64,000 nt of DNA from Neorhizobium galegae (GTDB lineage Bacteria; Pseudomonadota; Alphaproteobacteria; Rhizobiales; Rhizobiaceae). Below, one piece after another: positions 34,652-43,119 of this stretch (the stretch's first letter is position 1; the number at the start of each line of letters is the position of its first letter). The position numbers were made by a program, and so were the translations under genes. The notes beneath the pieces were generated by a model. The model was not told where the DNA came from. It was given only the letters and a program-made list of their open reading frames with translations, and ran no database searches. Where the stretch lies: NCBI RefSeq assembly GCF_017877055.1, contig NZ_JAGIPG010000005.1:310001-374000 (forward strand), written 5' to 3'.

Positions 34652-35920
34652 TCATCCAAGCCATGCGGGCACGGAATCCAGGCCGATGAGGTCTTCGTAG
34701 CTGCCGCGCGGGCGCACCACGTGGAACTCCGATCCCTTCACCAGAACCTCCGGCACCAGCAGGCGGGTGTTGTAGGTGCCCGCCTGCACGGCGCCATAGG
34801 CGCCTGCCGAAGAGACGGCGATCAGGTCGCCGGGCTTCGGTTCCGCCATCTCGCGGTCGAGCGCCAGATAGTCGCCGGTTTCGCAGACGGGGCCGACCAC
34901 ATCCCCCTTAATGCGCGGAGCATCGGCCGGCGGAACCACGACCGGTCGGATCATATGATAGGCGTCGTAGAGCGTCGGGCGGATCAGGTCGTTCATCGCT
35001 GCATCGACGATCACGAAGGCCTTCTCGCCGCCGTCCTTCACGTAGATGACCTCGGTTACCAGGATGCCGGCATTGCCGACGATCAGCCGGCCGGGCTCGG
35101 TGACGATCTTGCAGTTCAGCGACCGCAGCTGGCGCTTCACCGTTTCCGCATAGGCATCGGGTAGCGGGGGCGGGTTGTTGTCCTCGCGGTAGGGGATGCC
35201 GAGGCCGCCGCCGATATCGACGTGGTCGATGCGGTGGCCGTCGGTGCGGAGCGTATCGACCAGTTCGCGCAAGAGCCGGAAGGCGTGCTCGAACGGCTGC
35301 AACTCGGTGATCTGGCTGCCGATATGCATGTCGATGCCGGTGACATCGATGCCGCCAAGCGTCGCGGCATGGGCATACACGTCTCGGGCGCGCTCATAGG
35401 CGATGCCGAACTTGTTTTCCTTCTTGCCGGTCGAGATCTTGGCATGCGTGCCGGCATCGACGTCCGGATTGATGCGGAAGGAGACATGCGCCTTTTTGCC
35501 GGCCTTCAGGGCGCGCAGGTTCAGGACTTCCAGCTCCGGTTCGGACTCGACGTTGAAACAGTAGATGCCGGCCGATAGAGCCAGATCCATTTCCTGCACC
35601 GTCTTGCCGACGCCCGAGAACATGATGCGGCTTGCCGGAATGCCGGCCGCCAGCGCGCGACGCAGCTCTCCGCCCGAGACGACATCGACGCCGGCTCCGA
35701 GCCGGCCGAGCGTCTTCAGCACCGCCTGGTTGGAATTCGCCTTCATCGCGTAGCAGACCATCGCGTCCACATCGGAGAACGCCTTGGCGAAAACCTTGTA
35801 GTGACGTTCCAGGGTGGCCGTCGAATAGACGTAGAAAGGGGTCCCGACCGCCTTGGCGATTTCGGGGATCGGCACGTTCTCGGCGTGCAGCACGCCGTCG
35901 ATGTAATGAAAATGATTCAC
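34652..35920 (-). CDS. lysA: Diaminopimelate decarboxylase
   Basis: A 422-residue fold-III PLP enzyme that decarboxylates meso-diaminopimelate to L-lysine. Lys60 (YAMKANSN) binds PLP; the GGGLG phosphate loop and the CETGDY active-site cysteine motif (from the other subunit) are present. It lies 15 bases after the small lipoprotein gene, itself downstream of argH, in a minus-strand operon common in alphaproteobacteria. Confidence 0.96.
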   Translation of the reverse strand: MNHFHYIDGVLHAENVPIPEIAKAVGTPFYVYSTATLERHYKVFAKAFSDVDAMVCYAMKANSNQAVLKTLGRLGAGVDVVSGGELRRALAAGIPASRIMFSGVGKTVQEMDLALSAGIYCFNVESEPELEVLNLRALKAGKKAHVSFRINPDVDAGTHAKISTGKKENKFGIAYERARDVYAHAATLGGIDVTGIDMHIGSQITELQPFEHAFRLLRELVDTLRTDGHRIDHVDIGGGLGIPYREDNNPPPLPDAYAETVKRQLRSLNCKIVTEPGRLIVGNAGILVTEVIYVKDGGEKAFVIVDAAMNDLIRPTLYDAYHMIRPVVVPPADAPRIKGDVVGPVCETGDYLALDREMAEPKPGDLIAVSSAGAYGAVQAGTYNTRLLVPEVLVKGSEFHVVRPRGSYEDLIGLDSVPAWLG

Positions 35921-35935
35921 GGTAAAACTCGGAAA

Positions 35936-36142
35936 TTACAGGAGCGGGTCGAGCAGGAAAGGCCGGTCGGCAACCGGCTCGGCTTTCTGCTCGCCTGGCT
36001 TGCCGCTCTTGCGGATGTTCTGCTGCTCCACCGGCGTGCTCGGGCGGTCGAGGCTACCCTTGCGGCCGCAGCCGACGACAACAACGCCGGCGAGGCTCAG
36101 CACAAGAGTGATGCGGGCGATTTTTACCAGGGACTTCGACAT
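35936..36142 (-). CDS. lptM: LptM-like small lipoprotein
   Basis: A 68-residue lipoprotein. The signal ends in VVGC (acylated Cys25), followed by the GRKGSLDRP segment that matches the LptM (YifL) consensus and a polar tail. LptM binds the LptDE outer-membrane LPS translocon in E. coli. It sits just before lysA, as yifL does before dapF in enterobacteria. ATG at 36142 was chosen for the signal peptide. Confidence 0.85.
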   Translation of the reverse strand: MSKSLVKIARITLVLSLAGVVVVGCGRKGSLDRPSTPVEQQNIRKSGKPGEQKAEPVADRPFLLDPLL

Positions 36143-36246
36143 TCTATTCCTTCTCCGGCACGGCTGCGGAACTTTCATAGCGAAGTTCCGCGCCCTTGTG
36201 CAGTCACTATCCGGCATCACTTCTCAAGCGTTCGCCGCGGCCGACA

Positions 36247-37650
36247 TCAATTCCGGGCGCGCCACCAGGCGATCTGCTTCCTCACTTCCGCCGGCGCGGT
36301 GCCGCCGAAGCTGGTGCGGCTGGCGACCGAGGCGTCGACGGACAGGACGTCGAACACCTTGTCGGTGATCGCAGGATTGATCGACTGCAGTTCTTCCAGC
36401 GACAGTTCGGAAAGGTCGCAGCCCTTCTCTTCGGCGAGCGCCACGGCGCGGCCGGTGACGTGATGGGCCTCGCGGAAGGGAAGGCCGACTTCGCGCACCA
36501 GCCAGTCGGCGAGGTCCGTCGCGGTCGAATACCCGGCTCCGGCGGCGGCGCGCATCTTGTCGGCACGGATCGTCATGTCGCGCATCATGCCGGTCATGGC
36601 GGCGATGGCCAGTTCCAAGTTCTCGGCGCAGTCGAAGACCTGTTCCTTGTCTTCCTGCATGTCCTTGGAATAGGCGAGCGGCAGGCCTTTCATCACGGTC
36701 AGTAGCGCCACCAGCGAGCCGTTGATGCGGCCGGTCTTGGCGCGCACCAGTTCGGCGGCATCCGGATTCTTCTTCTGCGGCATGATCGACGAGCCGGTCG
36801 AAAACGCATCCGACAGGCGCACGAAGCCGAACTGCGGCGTCGACCAGATGACGATCTCTTCGGCGAGACGCGACAGGTGCACGGCGCAGATCGCCGCCAC
36901 CGACAGGAATTCCAGTGCGAAATCGCGGTCGGAGACGGTGTCGATCGAATTGCGGGTCGGCTCGCGGAAGCCGAGCGCCTTCGCCGTCATATGGCGGTCG
37001 ATCGGGTAGGGCGTGCCGGCAAGCGCCGCGGCGCCGATCGGGCTTTCGTCGAGATGGTCGATCGCATGGCGGACACGGGCGCGGTCACGGCCGAACATTT
37101 CCACATAGGCCATGCAGTGATGGCCGAAGGTGACCGGCTGGGCGGTCTGGAGATGGGTGAAGCCGGGCATGACGGTGTCGGCATGTTCCTCGGCACGGTC
37201 AAGGAAGGCGGCGATCAGGTCGGTCAGCATCGCTTCCGTCTTGACCAGTTCTTCCTTCACCCAGAGGCGGAAATCGAGCGCCACCTGGTCGTTGCGCGAG
37301 CGGGCGGTGTGCAGGCGTCCGGCGGCGGGGCCGATCAGCACGGCCAGCCGCGCCTCGATGTTCATGTGAATGTCTTCGAGCTTGCGCGAAAATTCGAACT
37401 TTCCGGTTTCGATCTCTGACATGATCGTGTTCAGGCCGGACACGATCTTGTCTTTATCTTCGCCCGAAATAATGCCCTTTTCCGAAAGCATCGTCGCATG
37501 CGCTATTGAGCCGCGGATATCCTGGGCGAACAGCTTCTTGTCGAAACCGATCGAGGCATTTATCTCCTCCATGATCGCATCCGGCCCTGAAGCGAAGCGT
37601 CCGCCCCACATCTGGTTGGAGGATACTGCGTCCTTCGTGCCGTCAGCCAT
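36247..37650 (-). CDS. argH: Argininosuccinate lyase
   Basis: A 467-residue fumarase/aspartase superfamily enzyme that splits argininosuccinate into arginine and fumarate. The family signature GSSIMPQKKN is present near residue 285, with SRNDQVALD near 115. The ATG at 37650 (MADGTKDAV) is used; upstream frame extends across the divergent tlpA. lptM follows 104 bases later. Confidence 0.96.
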   Translation of the reverse strand: MADGTKDAVSSNQMWGGRFASGPDAIMEEINASIGFDKKLFAQDIRGSIAHATMLSEKGIISGEDKDKIVSGLNTIMSEIETGKFEFSRKLEDIHMNIEARLAVLIGPAAGRLHTARSRNDQVALDFRLWVKEELVKTEAMLTDLIAAFLDRAEEHADTVMPGFTHLQTAQPVTFGHHCMAYVEMFGRDRARVRHAIDHLDESPIGAAALAGTPYPIDRHMTAKALGFREPTRNSIDTVSDRDFALEFLSVAAICAVHLSRLAEEIVIWSTPQFGFVRLSDAFSTGSSIMPQKKNPDAAELVRAKTGRINGSLVALLTVMKGLPLAYSKDMQEDKEQVFDCAENLELAIAAMTGMMRDMTIRADKMRAAAGAGYSTATDLADWLVREVGLPFREAHHVTGRAVALAEEKGCDLSELSLEELQSINPAITDKVFDVLSVDASVASRTSFGGTAPAEVRKQIAWWRARN

Positions 37651-37672
37651 GATGCTAGTCCTGGAGTAATTG

Positions 37673-38341
37673 ATGACGACCAAAAGACCTTTCGGCCTTC
37701 CTACCGCCAGATTGATCGTGATTGCCGCCGTCGCGGGGATACTCGCCGGCGCCGTGGCGGTATACGTGAGGAATGTGGGGTCTGGCAATGGTGAGAGCGG
37801 GCTTCTCGCCCAACCCTCCGGCGCCTGCGAGGGTGCAGTCGAGACGGTGAAGTCGGTCTCGCGGTTCTCCAGGGGCCAGGTCGCCGCCATGGTCGCCGCC
37901 CAGCCGCCGCGTCCGCTCGATCTCAGCTTCAAGGGACCGGACGGCCGGGACCTCAAGACCGCCGATTTCGCCGGCAAGACGGTGCTGCTCAACCTCTGGG
38001 CCACCTGGTGTGGCCCGTGCCGGGAAGAAATGCCGGCGCTGAATGCGTTGCAGAAGGGGATGGGCGGGCAGGATTTCGAGGTCGTGGCGGTCAATATCGA
38101 TATCGGCAGCGACGAGAAGCCCAAGGCCTTCCTTGCTGAATACGGCGTCGATACGCTCGGTTATTACCGTGACAGTTCGATGGGCGTCTTCAATTCTCTG
38201 AAGAAGGAAGGCCTTGCCTTCGGCCTGCCGGTGACCTTGGTCATGGACAGACAAGGCTGCCTGATTTCCGCGATGAACGGCCCGGCGGCCTGGGACAGCG
38301 CGGATGCGAAGGCGCTGATCACGGCGGCCAAGGGGCGTTAA
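37673..38341 (+). CDS. tlpA: TlpA-type thiol:disulfide interchange protein
   Basis: A 222-residue membrane-anchored periplasmic thioredoxin. An N-terminal helix (about 13-33) is followed by the thioredoxin domain with active-site WATWCGPC near residue 110. TlpA reduces ScoI and subunit II for cytochrome oxidase copper centre assembly. A cysteine pair outside the motif (GACEGAV and QGC) may form another disulfide. ATG at 37673 has GGAG upstream; a TTG at 37670 adds one residue. Divergent from argH. Confidence 0.93.
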   Translation: MTTKRPFGLPTARLIVIAAVAGILAGAVAVYVRNVGSGNGESGLLAQPSGACEGAVETVKSVSRFSRGQVAAMVAAQPPRPLDLSFKGPDGRDLKTADFAGKTVLLNLWATWCGPCREEMPALNALQKGMGGQDFEVVAVNIDIGSDEKPKAFLAEYGVDTLGYYRDSSMGVFNSLKKEGLAFGLPVTLVMDRQGCLISAMNGPAAWDSADAKALITAAKGR

Positions 38342-38397
38342 TCCGCAATTTCCAATTGAAATAATGTAAATCGCTACTTTATGCTGCTTTTGGTTGT

Positions 38398-38486
38398 GAT
38401 GGCCAAAGCAGACGCGCCCCTGTCAGGCGCATCGGAGGAGATAGGCTCCTCCGACCCGGCGAAGGCCTCGCCATCCGACTGGAGAG
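38398..38486 (+). other. Structured RNA element with a ribosome-binding site
   Basis: The gap after tlpA. A closing helix GATGGC (38398-38403)/GCCATC (38470-38475) can enclose hairpins GCGCC/GGCGC (38414-38430) and CGGAGGAG/CTCCTCCG (38433-38453); an alternative hairpin GGCGA/TCGCC (38458-38472) competes with the closing helix. A Shine-Dalgarno GGAGAG at 38481-38486 follows, and CTCC of the second hairpin could pair with it. This resembles a translation-control leader, but no known family was recognised and function is unproven. Confidence 0.45.
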
Positions 38487-38492
38487 TGAACT

Positions 38493-38582
38493 TTGTGGCT
38501 CATGCCATTTAGCATCACGTTTATCTTACGGAAAACCCGCACGAGCTGGCAGGCAAGCGTGCGGGTCACATTCCAAAAATAA
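38493..38582 (+). CDS. Possible 29-codon micro-ORF
   Basis: A short frame starts at TTG 38493 (or ATG 38502) seven bases after GGAGAG and ends TAA at 38582. The translation begins MWLMPFSITF and continues with alternating Thr/Arg/hydrophobic residues, resembling a small beta-rich peptide. It is preceded by the structured element at 38398-38486. Its 3' part overlaps the minus-strand small-RNA candidate and includes a hairpin. With no homology test available, it may be chance. Confidence 0.35.
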   Translation: MWLMPFSITFILRKTRTSWQASVRVTFQK

Positions 38583-38615
38583 ACCAGAGAGGCGGGCGAA
38601 AGCTCGCCTCTCACT
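38531..38615 (-). ncRNA. Candidate trans-acting small RNA, about 85 nt
   Basis: On the minus strand a strong promoter (38621-38649) is followed by an 11-bp hairpin with a 4-base loop (38587-38612), an unpaired U-rich stretch (TGGTTTATTTTTGG) that would suit Hfq, and a terminator-like stem CCCGCACG/CGTGCGGG (38536-38565) ending in TTTTC. This is the usual layout of rhizobial sRNAs. It lies 3' of hbdA and drives no coding gene. It was not matched to a named family. Confidence 0.55.
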
Positions 38616-38620
38616 CCGTC

Positions 38621-38649
38621 AATATAGTCCGAAATACCTTTTCTGACAA
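38621..38649 (-). promoter_or_regulatory. Promoter of the small-RNA candidate
   Basis: Minus strand TTGTCA (-35, 38644-38649), exactly 17 bases, then TATATT (-10, 38621-38626): five of six matches in both boxes, one of the best sigma-70 matches seen in the window. It starts within 25 bases of the hbdA stop and points away from any gene on that strand. Confidence 0.7.
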
Positions 38650-38672
38650 GGCAAGGCTAAGGTAGCGGTCGT

Positions 38673-39554
38673 CTACCGCGTCGGCACCGGCACTTCGCCG
38701 CGATAATCATAGAACCCGCGGCCGGCCTTGCGGCCGAGCCAGCCGGCTTCGACATATTTCACCAGAAGCGGGCAGGGGCGGTATTTGCTGTCCGCCAAGC
38801 CGTCGTGCAGGACCTGCATGATCGACAGGCAGGTGTCGAGGCCGATGAAGTCGGCGAGCTGCAGGGGCCCCATCGGATGGTTGGCGCCGAGCTTCATGGC
38901 GGTGTCGATCGCCTCGACCGAGCCGACGCCTTCATAAAGCGTGTAGATCGCCTCGTTGATCATCGGCAACAGGATGCGGTTGACGATGAAGGCCGGGAAA
39001 TCCTCGGCGACCGTCGCGGTCTTTTCGAGCGCGGTCACATAGTCCTTGGCGGCCCGGAAGGTCGGCTCGTCGGTGGCGATGCCGCGCACCAGTTCGACGA
39101 GCTTCATGACCGGAACCGGGTTCATGAAATGTATACCCATGAAGCGCTCCGGACGGTCGGTGGCGGAAGCGAGACGGGTAATGGAAAGCGACGAGGTGTT
39201 GGTGGCGAGCAGGGCTTCGGGCTTCAGGACCGGACAGACCTGCGAATAGATCTTGCGCTTGACGCTCTCGTCTTCGGTCGCGGCCTCGATCACCATGTCC
39301 ATCGGCGCGAGGTCGTTGAGGTCGGAAGAGCCGGAGATCAGTGCAAGGGCTGCCTTGCGCTCGTCATCGCCGAGTTTGCCGTGGGAGACCTGGCGGGCGA
39401 GATTGCCATTGATGGTTGCGAGCGCTGCCTCGATCCGGTCCTTGGACACGTCGTACATCTGCACCTTGTAACCGGCGAGAGCCGAAACATGTGCAATGCC
39501 GCAGCCCATCTGGCCTGCTCCGATGACGCCGATGCTTTTGATGACCAGACCCAT
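38673..39554 (-). CDS. hbdA: 3-hydroxybutyryl-CoA dehydrogenase
   Basis: A 293-residue dehydrogenase interconverting 3-hydroxybutyryl-CoA and acetoacetyl-CoA. Rossmann motif GVIGAGQMGCGIA lies at residues 8-20, the catalytic His in HFMNPVPVM near 140, and the C-terminal 3HCDH domain from about 190 on. It lies downstream of etfBA on the minus strand, a functional link to fatty-acid and hydroxybutyrate oxidation through electron-transfer flavoprotein. A strong terminator separates it from etfA. Confidence 0.93.
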   Translation of the reverse strand: MGLVIKSIGVIGAGQMGCGIAHVSALAGYKVQMYDVSKDRIEAALATINGNLARQVSHGKLGDDERKAALALISGSSDLNDLAPMDMVIEAATEDESVKRKIYSQVCPVLKPEALLATNTSSLSITRLASATDRPERFMGIHFMNPVPVMKLVELVRGIATDEPTFRAAKDYVTALEKTATVAEDFPAFIVNRILLPMINEAIYTLYEGVGSVEAIDTAMKLGANHPMGPLQLADFIGLDTCLSIMQVLHDGLADSKYRPCPLLVKYVEAGWLGRKAGRGFYDYRGEVPVPTR

Positions 39555-39604
39555 GGTTTCGCTCCCTGGGCGTTTACGCTCTCTCCAGCGTACGCCGATT
39601 TCAT

Positions 39605-39637
39605 GAAAATGCCGGACTGCATGTATGCAGTCCGGCA
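39605..39637 (-). terminator. Rho-independent terminator downstream of etfA
   Basis: A perfect 13-bp stem, TGCCGGACTGCAT with ATGCAGTCCGGCA, separated by two bases, is followed on the minus strand by TTTTC. It is located 64 bases after the etfA stop and before hbdA, so it should end the etfBA transcript. Confidence 0.8.
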
Positions 39638-39700
39638 GATTGTTATTCCGCTACCTGTCGTTTTGCCAGCATTTTTCGCGCTTGCGAAATGCGCAAGGCC

Positions 39701-40630
39701 TTACAACGCCTTTTCGAGCTTCGGCAGGATTTCGAAGAGATCGCCGACGATGCCGTAATCGGCGACCTGGAAGATCGGTGCTTCCTCGTCCTTGTTGATG
39801 GCGACGATAACCTTCGAGTCCTTCATGCCGGCGAGGTGCTGGATGGCGCCCGAGATGCCGACCGCAATGTAGAGCGCCGGCGCGACCACCTTGCCGGTCT
39901 GGCCGACCTGCCAGTCGTTCGGCGCGTAACCGGCGTCCACCGCAGCGCGCGATGCGCCGACGGCGGCACCGAGCTTGTCGGCGACCGGCAGGATGACTTC
40001 CTGGAATTTTTCAGACGAGCCAAGCGCCCGGCCGCCGGAGATGATGATCTTGGCTGACGTCAGTTCCGGACGTTCCGACGAGGAGAGAGCATCCGACACG
40101 AAGCTCGACACGCCCGGGTTCGCCGCAGCCGAGATCGTCTCGACCGGGGCGGACCCGCCGTCACCGGCTGCCTGGAAGGAGGCGGTGCGCACGGTGATGA
40201 CCTTCTTGGCGTCGGTCGACTGAACTGTCTGGATGGCGTTGCCGGCATAGATCGGCCGCTTGAACGTATCCGCCGAGATGACCTCGATGATTTCCGAGAC
40301 CTGCATGACGTCGAGCAGGGCTGCGACGCGCGGCATGACATTCTTCGCCGATGCGGTCGCGGCGGCGATGATCGTGTCGTAGGAACCGGCCAGCGAGACG
40401 ATCAGAGCCGCAAGCGGCTCGGCGAGGTTGTTGGCATAGTCGGCACTGTCGGCAAGCAGCACCTTGGAGACGCCGGCAAGCTTTGCGGCGGCATCGGCGG
40501 CAGCCTTGGCACCGGAGCCCGCGACCAGCACATGCACGTCGCCGCCGATTTTGGAGGCGGCGGTCAGCGCCTTGGCGGTCTGGTCGTTGAGGCTCGCATT
40601 GTCGTGTTCTGCCAGAAGAAGAATGGCCAT
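39701..40630 (-). CDS. etfA: Electron transfer flavoprotein subunit alpha
   Basis: The 309-residue alpha subunit of ETF, which binds FAD through its C-terminal domain (VVAPALYIAVGISGAIQHLAG segment near residues 225-250) and carries electrons from acyl-CoA dehydrogenases to ETF-ubiquinone oxidoreductase. Full length. It follows etfB by 19 bases in the usual order. Confidence 0.96.
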   Translation of the reverse strand: MAILLLAEHDNASLNDQTAKALTAASKIGGDVHVLVAGSGAKAAADAAAKLAGVSKVLLADSADYANNLAEPLAALIVSLAGSYDTIIAAATASAKNVMPRVAALLDVMQVSEIIEVISADTFKRPIYAGNAIQTVQSTDAKKVITVRTASFQAAGDGGSAPVETISAAANPGVSSFVSDALSSSERPELTSAKIIISGGRALGSSEKFQEVILPVADKLGAAVGASRAAVDAGYAPNDWQVGQTGKVVAPALYIAVGISGAIQHLAGMKDSKVIVAINKDEEAPIFQVADYGIVGDLFEILPKLEKAL

Positions 40631-40649
40631 GATGATGTTCTCCCTTTCC

Positions 40650-41396
40650 TTACAGAACGCCGGCGGTCTTCAGGGCGCCGACCAATTCCTCGACCGTCTT
40701 CACCTTGATGCCGGCCTTGCGGCCGCCCGGTTCTTCCGTCTTCAGCACCTTCAGGCGCGACGCGGTATCGACGCCGAAATCGGCAGGCGTCTTTTTGTCG
40801 AGCGGCTTTTTCTTCGCCTTCATGATGTTCGGCAGCGAGGCGTAACGCGGCTCATTCAGCCGAAGGTCGGTGGTCACGACGGCCGGAAGCTTGACTTCGA
40901 TCGTCTGCAGGCCGCCGTCGACTTCGCGGGTCACCTTGGCGGAGCCGTCTGCGAGTTCGATCTTCGAGGCGAAGGTCGCCTGGGCGGAGCCGAGGAGCGC
41001 TGCCAGCATCTGGCCGGTCTGGTTCGAATCGTCATCGATCGCCTGCTTGCCGACGATGATCAGGCCCGGCTGTTCGGCATCGACGATGCCCTTCAGGATC
41101 TTGGCGACGGCCAGCGGCTCGACCACGTCGTCGGTCTCGACCAGGATCGCCCGGTCGGCGCCCATGGCGAGCGCGGTGCGCAGCGTCTCTTCGGCCTTGG
41201 CCGGGCCGATCGACACGACGACCACTTCTTCCGCCTTGCCCGCTTCCTTCAGCCGCAAAGCCTCCTCGACGGAGATTTCGTCGAAGGGGTTCATCGACAT
41301 CTTCACATTGGCAAGTTCGACACCCGTGCCGTCCGGCTTCACCCGGATCTTCACGTTGTAATCGACCACTCGCTTGACTGGCACCAGGATCTTCAT
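40650..41396 (-). CDS. etfB: Electron transfer flavoprotein subunit beta
   Basis: The 248-residue beta subunit of ETF, which binds AMP and docks partner dehydrogenases. It begins MKILVPVKRVVDYNVKIRVK and contains the family signature VEEALRLKEAG and the LPAVVTTDLRLNEPRY segment. First gene of the etfBA operon, with a 139-base gap to the rhomboid gene upstream that presumably holds the promoter. Confidence 0.96.
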   Translation of the reverse strand: MKILVPVKRVVDYNVKIRVKPDGTGVELANVKMSMNPFDEISVEEALRLKEAGKAEEVVVVSIGPAKAEETLRTALAMGADRAILVETDDVVEPLAVAKILKGIVDAEQPGLIIVGKQAIDDDSNQTGQMLAALLGSAQATFASKIELADGSAKVTREVDGGLQTIEVKLPAVVTTDLRLNEPRYASLPNIMKAKKKPLDKKTPADFGVDTASRLKVLKTEEPGGRKAGIKVKTVEELVGALKTAGVL

Positions 41397-41535
41397 GGGG
41401 TCCTTCCTTGACTATCTCCAGCCGCAAATTGCGACATTTGCTGCTTCCTCATTTGTCAGTGGGCGACATGGATACGCATTTTTCGCGCGATTACAACGCG
41501 GATTTGCCGCCGGGCATTGCCGTTTTCTCATAGTT

Positions 41536-42282
41536 CTATTCGGTAGCCGCAGCGGCTTGGCGAACGTCCGGCTTGAGCTCGACTGCCTTCGGGGTCACGA
41601 TGTTGCGGTCGAACAGCGGCACGCCCTTGCGGCGCATGAACAGCACAAGGATGGCGCCCGCGACGATGCCGCCCACATGCGCGCCCCAGGAGACCATGCC
41701 GTCGAGATCGAGCACCAGCATGGCGAACTGCTGGACGATCCAGAGCGCCAGCGGAATGAAGGCCGGCAGCGGCAGCGGAATTCGGAAGAGCACCAGCACC
41801 CAGACCCGCACGCGAGGGTGCAGCAGGAAATAGGCCGCAACGACGCCCGAGATTGCCCCGGATGCGCCGATCAGCGGACCTTCCGAACTCGATGCAACGA
41901 CGCCATGGAGAGCGGCGCCCGCCGCCGCGCAGAGGAGATAGAAGACGAGGAACTTCACATGCCCCAGCGCATCCTCGACATTGTCGCCAAACACCCAGAG
42001 GAACAGCATGTTCGAGGCGAGGTGCCAGAAATCCATGTGCAGAAAGGCATAGGTGACGAAGGTCAGGTCGTCCGGCACGATCACCAGCGACGGGTCGAGG
42101 GTCGCATAGTTGAAGATCACCGCTGGAATGAAGCCGAGCCCGAGCGAAGCGCGTTCGGCCACTTCAGGTGCGGAGAAATTTGTAAACAGCCATATCAGCA
42201 CGTTGATGGCGATGATGCTGATCGTCACATATTGGACGCGGATGTATTTGAGTTCGACAGCGTCGTGCAGCGGAATGAACAT
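41536..42282 (-). CDS. Rhomboid-family intramembrane serine protease
   Basis: A 248-residue polytopic protein with about six or seven membrane helices. The catalytic GASG (Ser141) and the His202 of AHVGG form the dyad; HMDFWHLASNM near 82-92 is the conserved loop-1 motif. Rhomboids cleave membrane proteins within the bilayer; the substrate is unknown. A 23-base gap follows from the adenosyltransferase gene, so it is in an operon with it. Confidence 0.92.
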   Translation of the reverse strand: MFIPLHDAVELKYIRVQYVTISIIAINVLIWLFTNFSAPEVAERASLGLGFIPAVIFNYATLDPSLVIVPDDLTFVTYAFLHMDFWHLASNMLFLWVFGDNVEDALGHVKFLVFYLLCAAAGAALHGVVASSSEGPLIGASGAISGVVAAYFLLHPRVRVWVLVLFRIPLPLPAFIPLALWIVQQFAMLVLDLDGMVSWGAHVGGIVAGAILVLFMRRKGVPLFDRNIVTPKAVELKPDVRQAAAATE

Positions 42283-42305
42283 GCTGTGGCTCCTCCGCCG
42301 CGCGG

Positions 42306-42878
42306 TTACCGGTTCTTGCCCGGGACCCAGAGTATATCAGCTTTGCCGCCGTCATTGGCGAAACGCGCCGCCACGAACAGGAAGTCGGAAAGCCGGTTGA
42401 TATATTTCAGTGCGGCAGCACCGACGGTCTCGCTTCGCGACAGCTCGACCATCAGCCGCTCGGCGCGGCGCGATACAGTACGGGCGAGGTGGAGATAGGC
42501 GGCGGCGGCCGAGCCGCCCGGCAGCACGAAGGACGTCAGCGGGTCGAGATGGGCGTTGAGCGCATCGATCTCCGTTTCCAGCCTCGTCGCCTGGGCTTCG
42601 ACGATGCGAAGCGGCTCGTAGTCCAGCTTTTCGCCGGTATCGGGTGTGGCCAGGTCGGCGCCGAGATCGAAAAGGTCGTTCTGGATGCGGAACAGCATGG
42701 CGTCGAGTTCGGCCATGCCGGCGGTATGCAGGCGGACGAGCCCGAGCGTCGAATTGGTCTCGTCGACGGTGCCATAGGCTTCGACGCGCAGGTCATGCTT
42801 GTCGCGGCGTGGGCCTGAGACCAGCGCCGTGGTGCCGTCATCGCCGGTGCGTGTGTAGATCTTGTTGAGCTTTACCAT
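42306..42878 (-). CDS. PduO-type cob(I)yrinic acid a,c-diamide adenosyltransferase
   Basis: A 190-residue enzyme that adds the 5'-deoxyadenosyl group to cobalamin or its corrinoid precursor, making the B12 coenzyme. It starts MVKLNKIYTRTGDDGTTAL (ATP-binding), and has the conserved helix with RTVSRRAERLMVEL. It fits the B12-capable genome indicated by cobS and cobT. It is next to the HIG1 gene. Confidence 0.94.
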   Translation of the reverse strand: MVKLNKIYTRTGDDGTTALVSGPRRDKHDLRVEAYGTVDETNSTLGLVRLHTAGMAELDAMLFRIQNDLFDLGADLATPDTGEKLDYEPLRIVEAQATRLETEIDALNAHLDPLTSFVLPGGSAAAAYLHLARTVSRRAERLMVELSRSETVGAAALKYINRLSDFLFVAARFANDGGKADILWVPGKNR

Positions 42879-42894
42879 CCGGCGTCATCATCAA

Positions 42895-43098
42895 TCAGGT
42901 CGGGCGACCGCCGCCCGTAATCCAGAGAGTGAGCATGATGAGGACGATTGCAATCGCCTGCAAGAGAATACGCAATTGCATCAGCTTGTTGGATTTGTTG
43001 GCGTCGGTGCCCTTCATCATGTTGAACAGCCCGCGGATCAGGACGAGCACGACGAGGCCCATGACGATCAGGGCAAGGACGGTGGTGAAAGTGGACAT
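42895..43098 (-). CDS. Small HIG1-domain twin-helix membrane protein
   Basis: A 67-residue protein with two membrane helices (about 5-24 and 43-62) joined by the polar loop FNMMKGTDANKSNKLMQLR, which is the HIG1 (hypoxia-induced) signature. Homologues associate with respiratory complexes, but its bacterial function is undefined. It is 16 bases before the adenosyltransferase, so the two are probably one transcript. Confidence 0.88.
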   Translation of the reverse strand: MSTFTTVLALIVMGLVVLVLIRGLFNMMKGTDANKSNKLMQLRILLQAIAIVLIMLTLWITGGGRPT

Positions 43099-43119
43099 TG
43101 TCGGATTGCTGCCTTTTGC

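Noticed and set aside
38342..38400. Plus-strand promoter TTGAAA-N17-TTATGC before the structured element
   Set aside because: The -10 box matches poorly, so it was not listed as a feature, although the element needs a promoter or read-through from tlpA.
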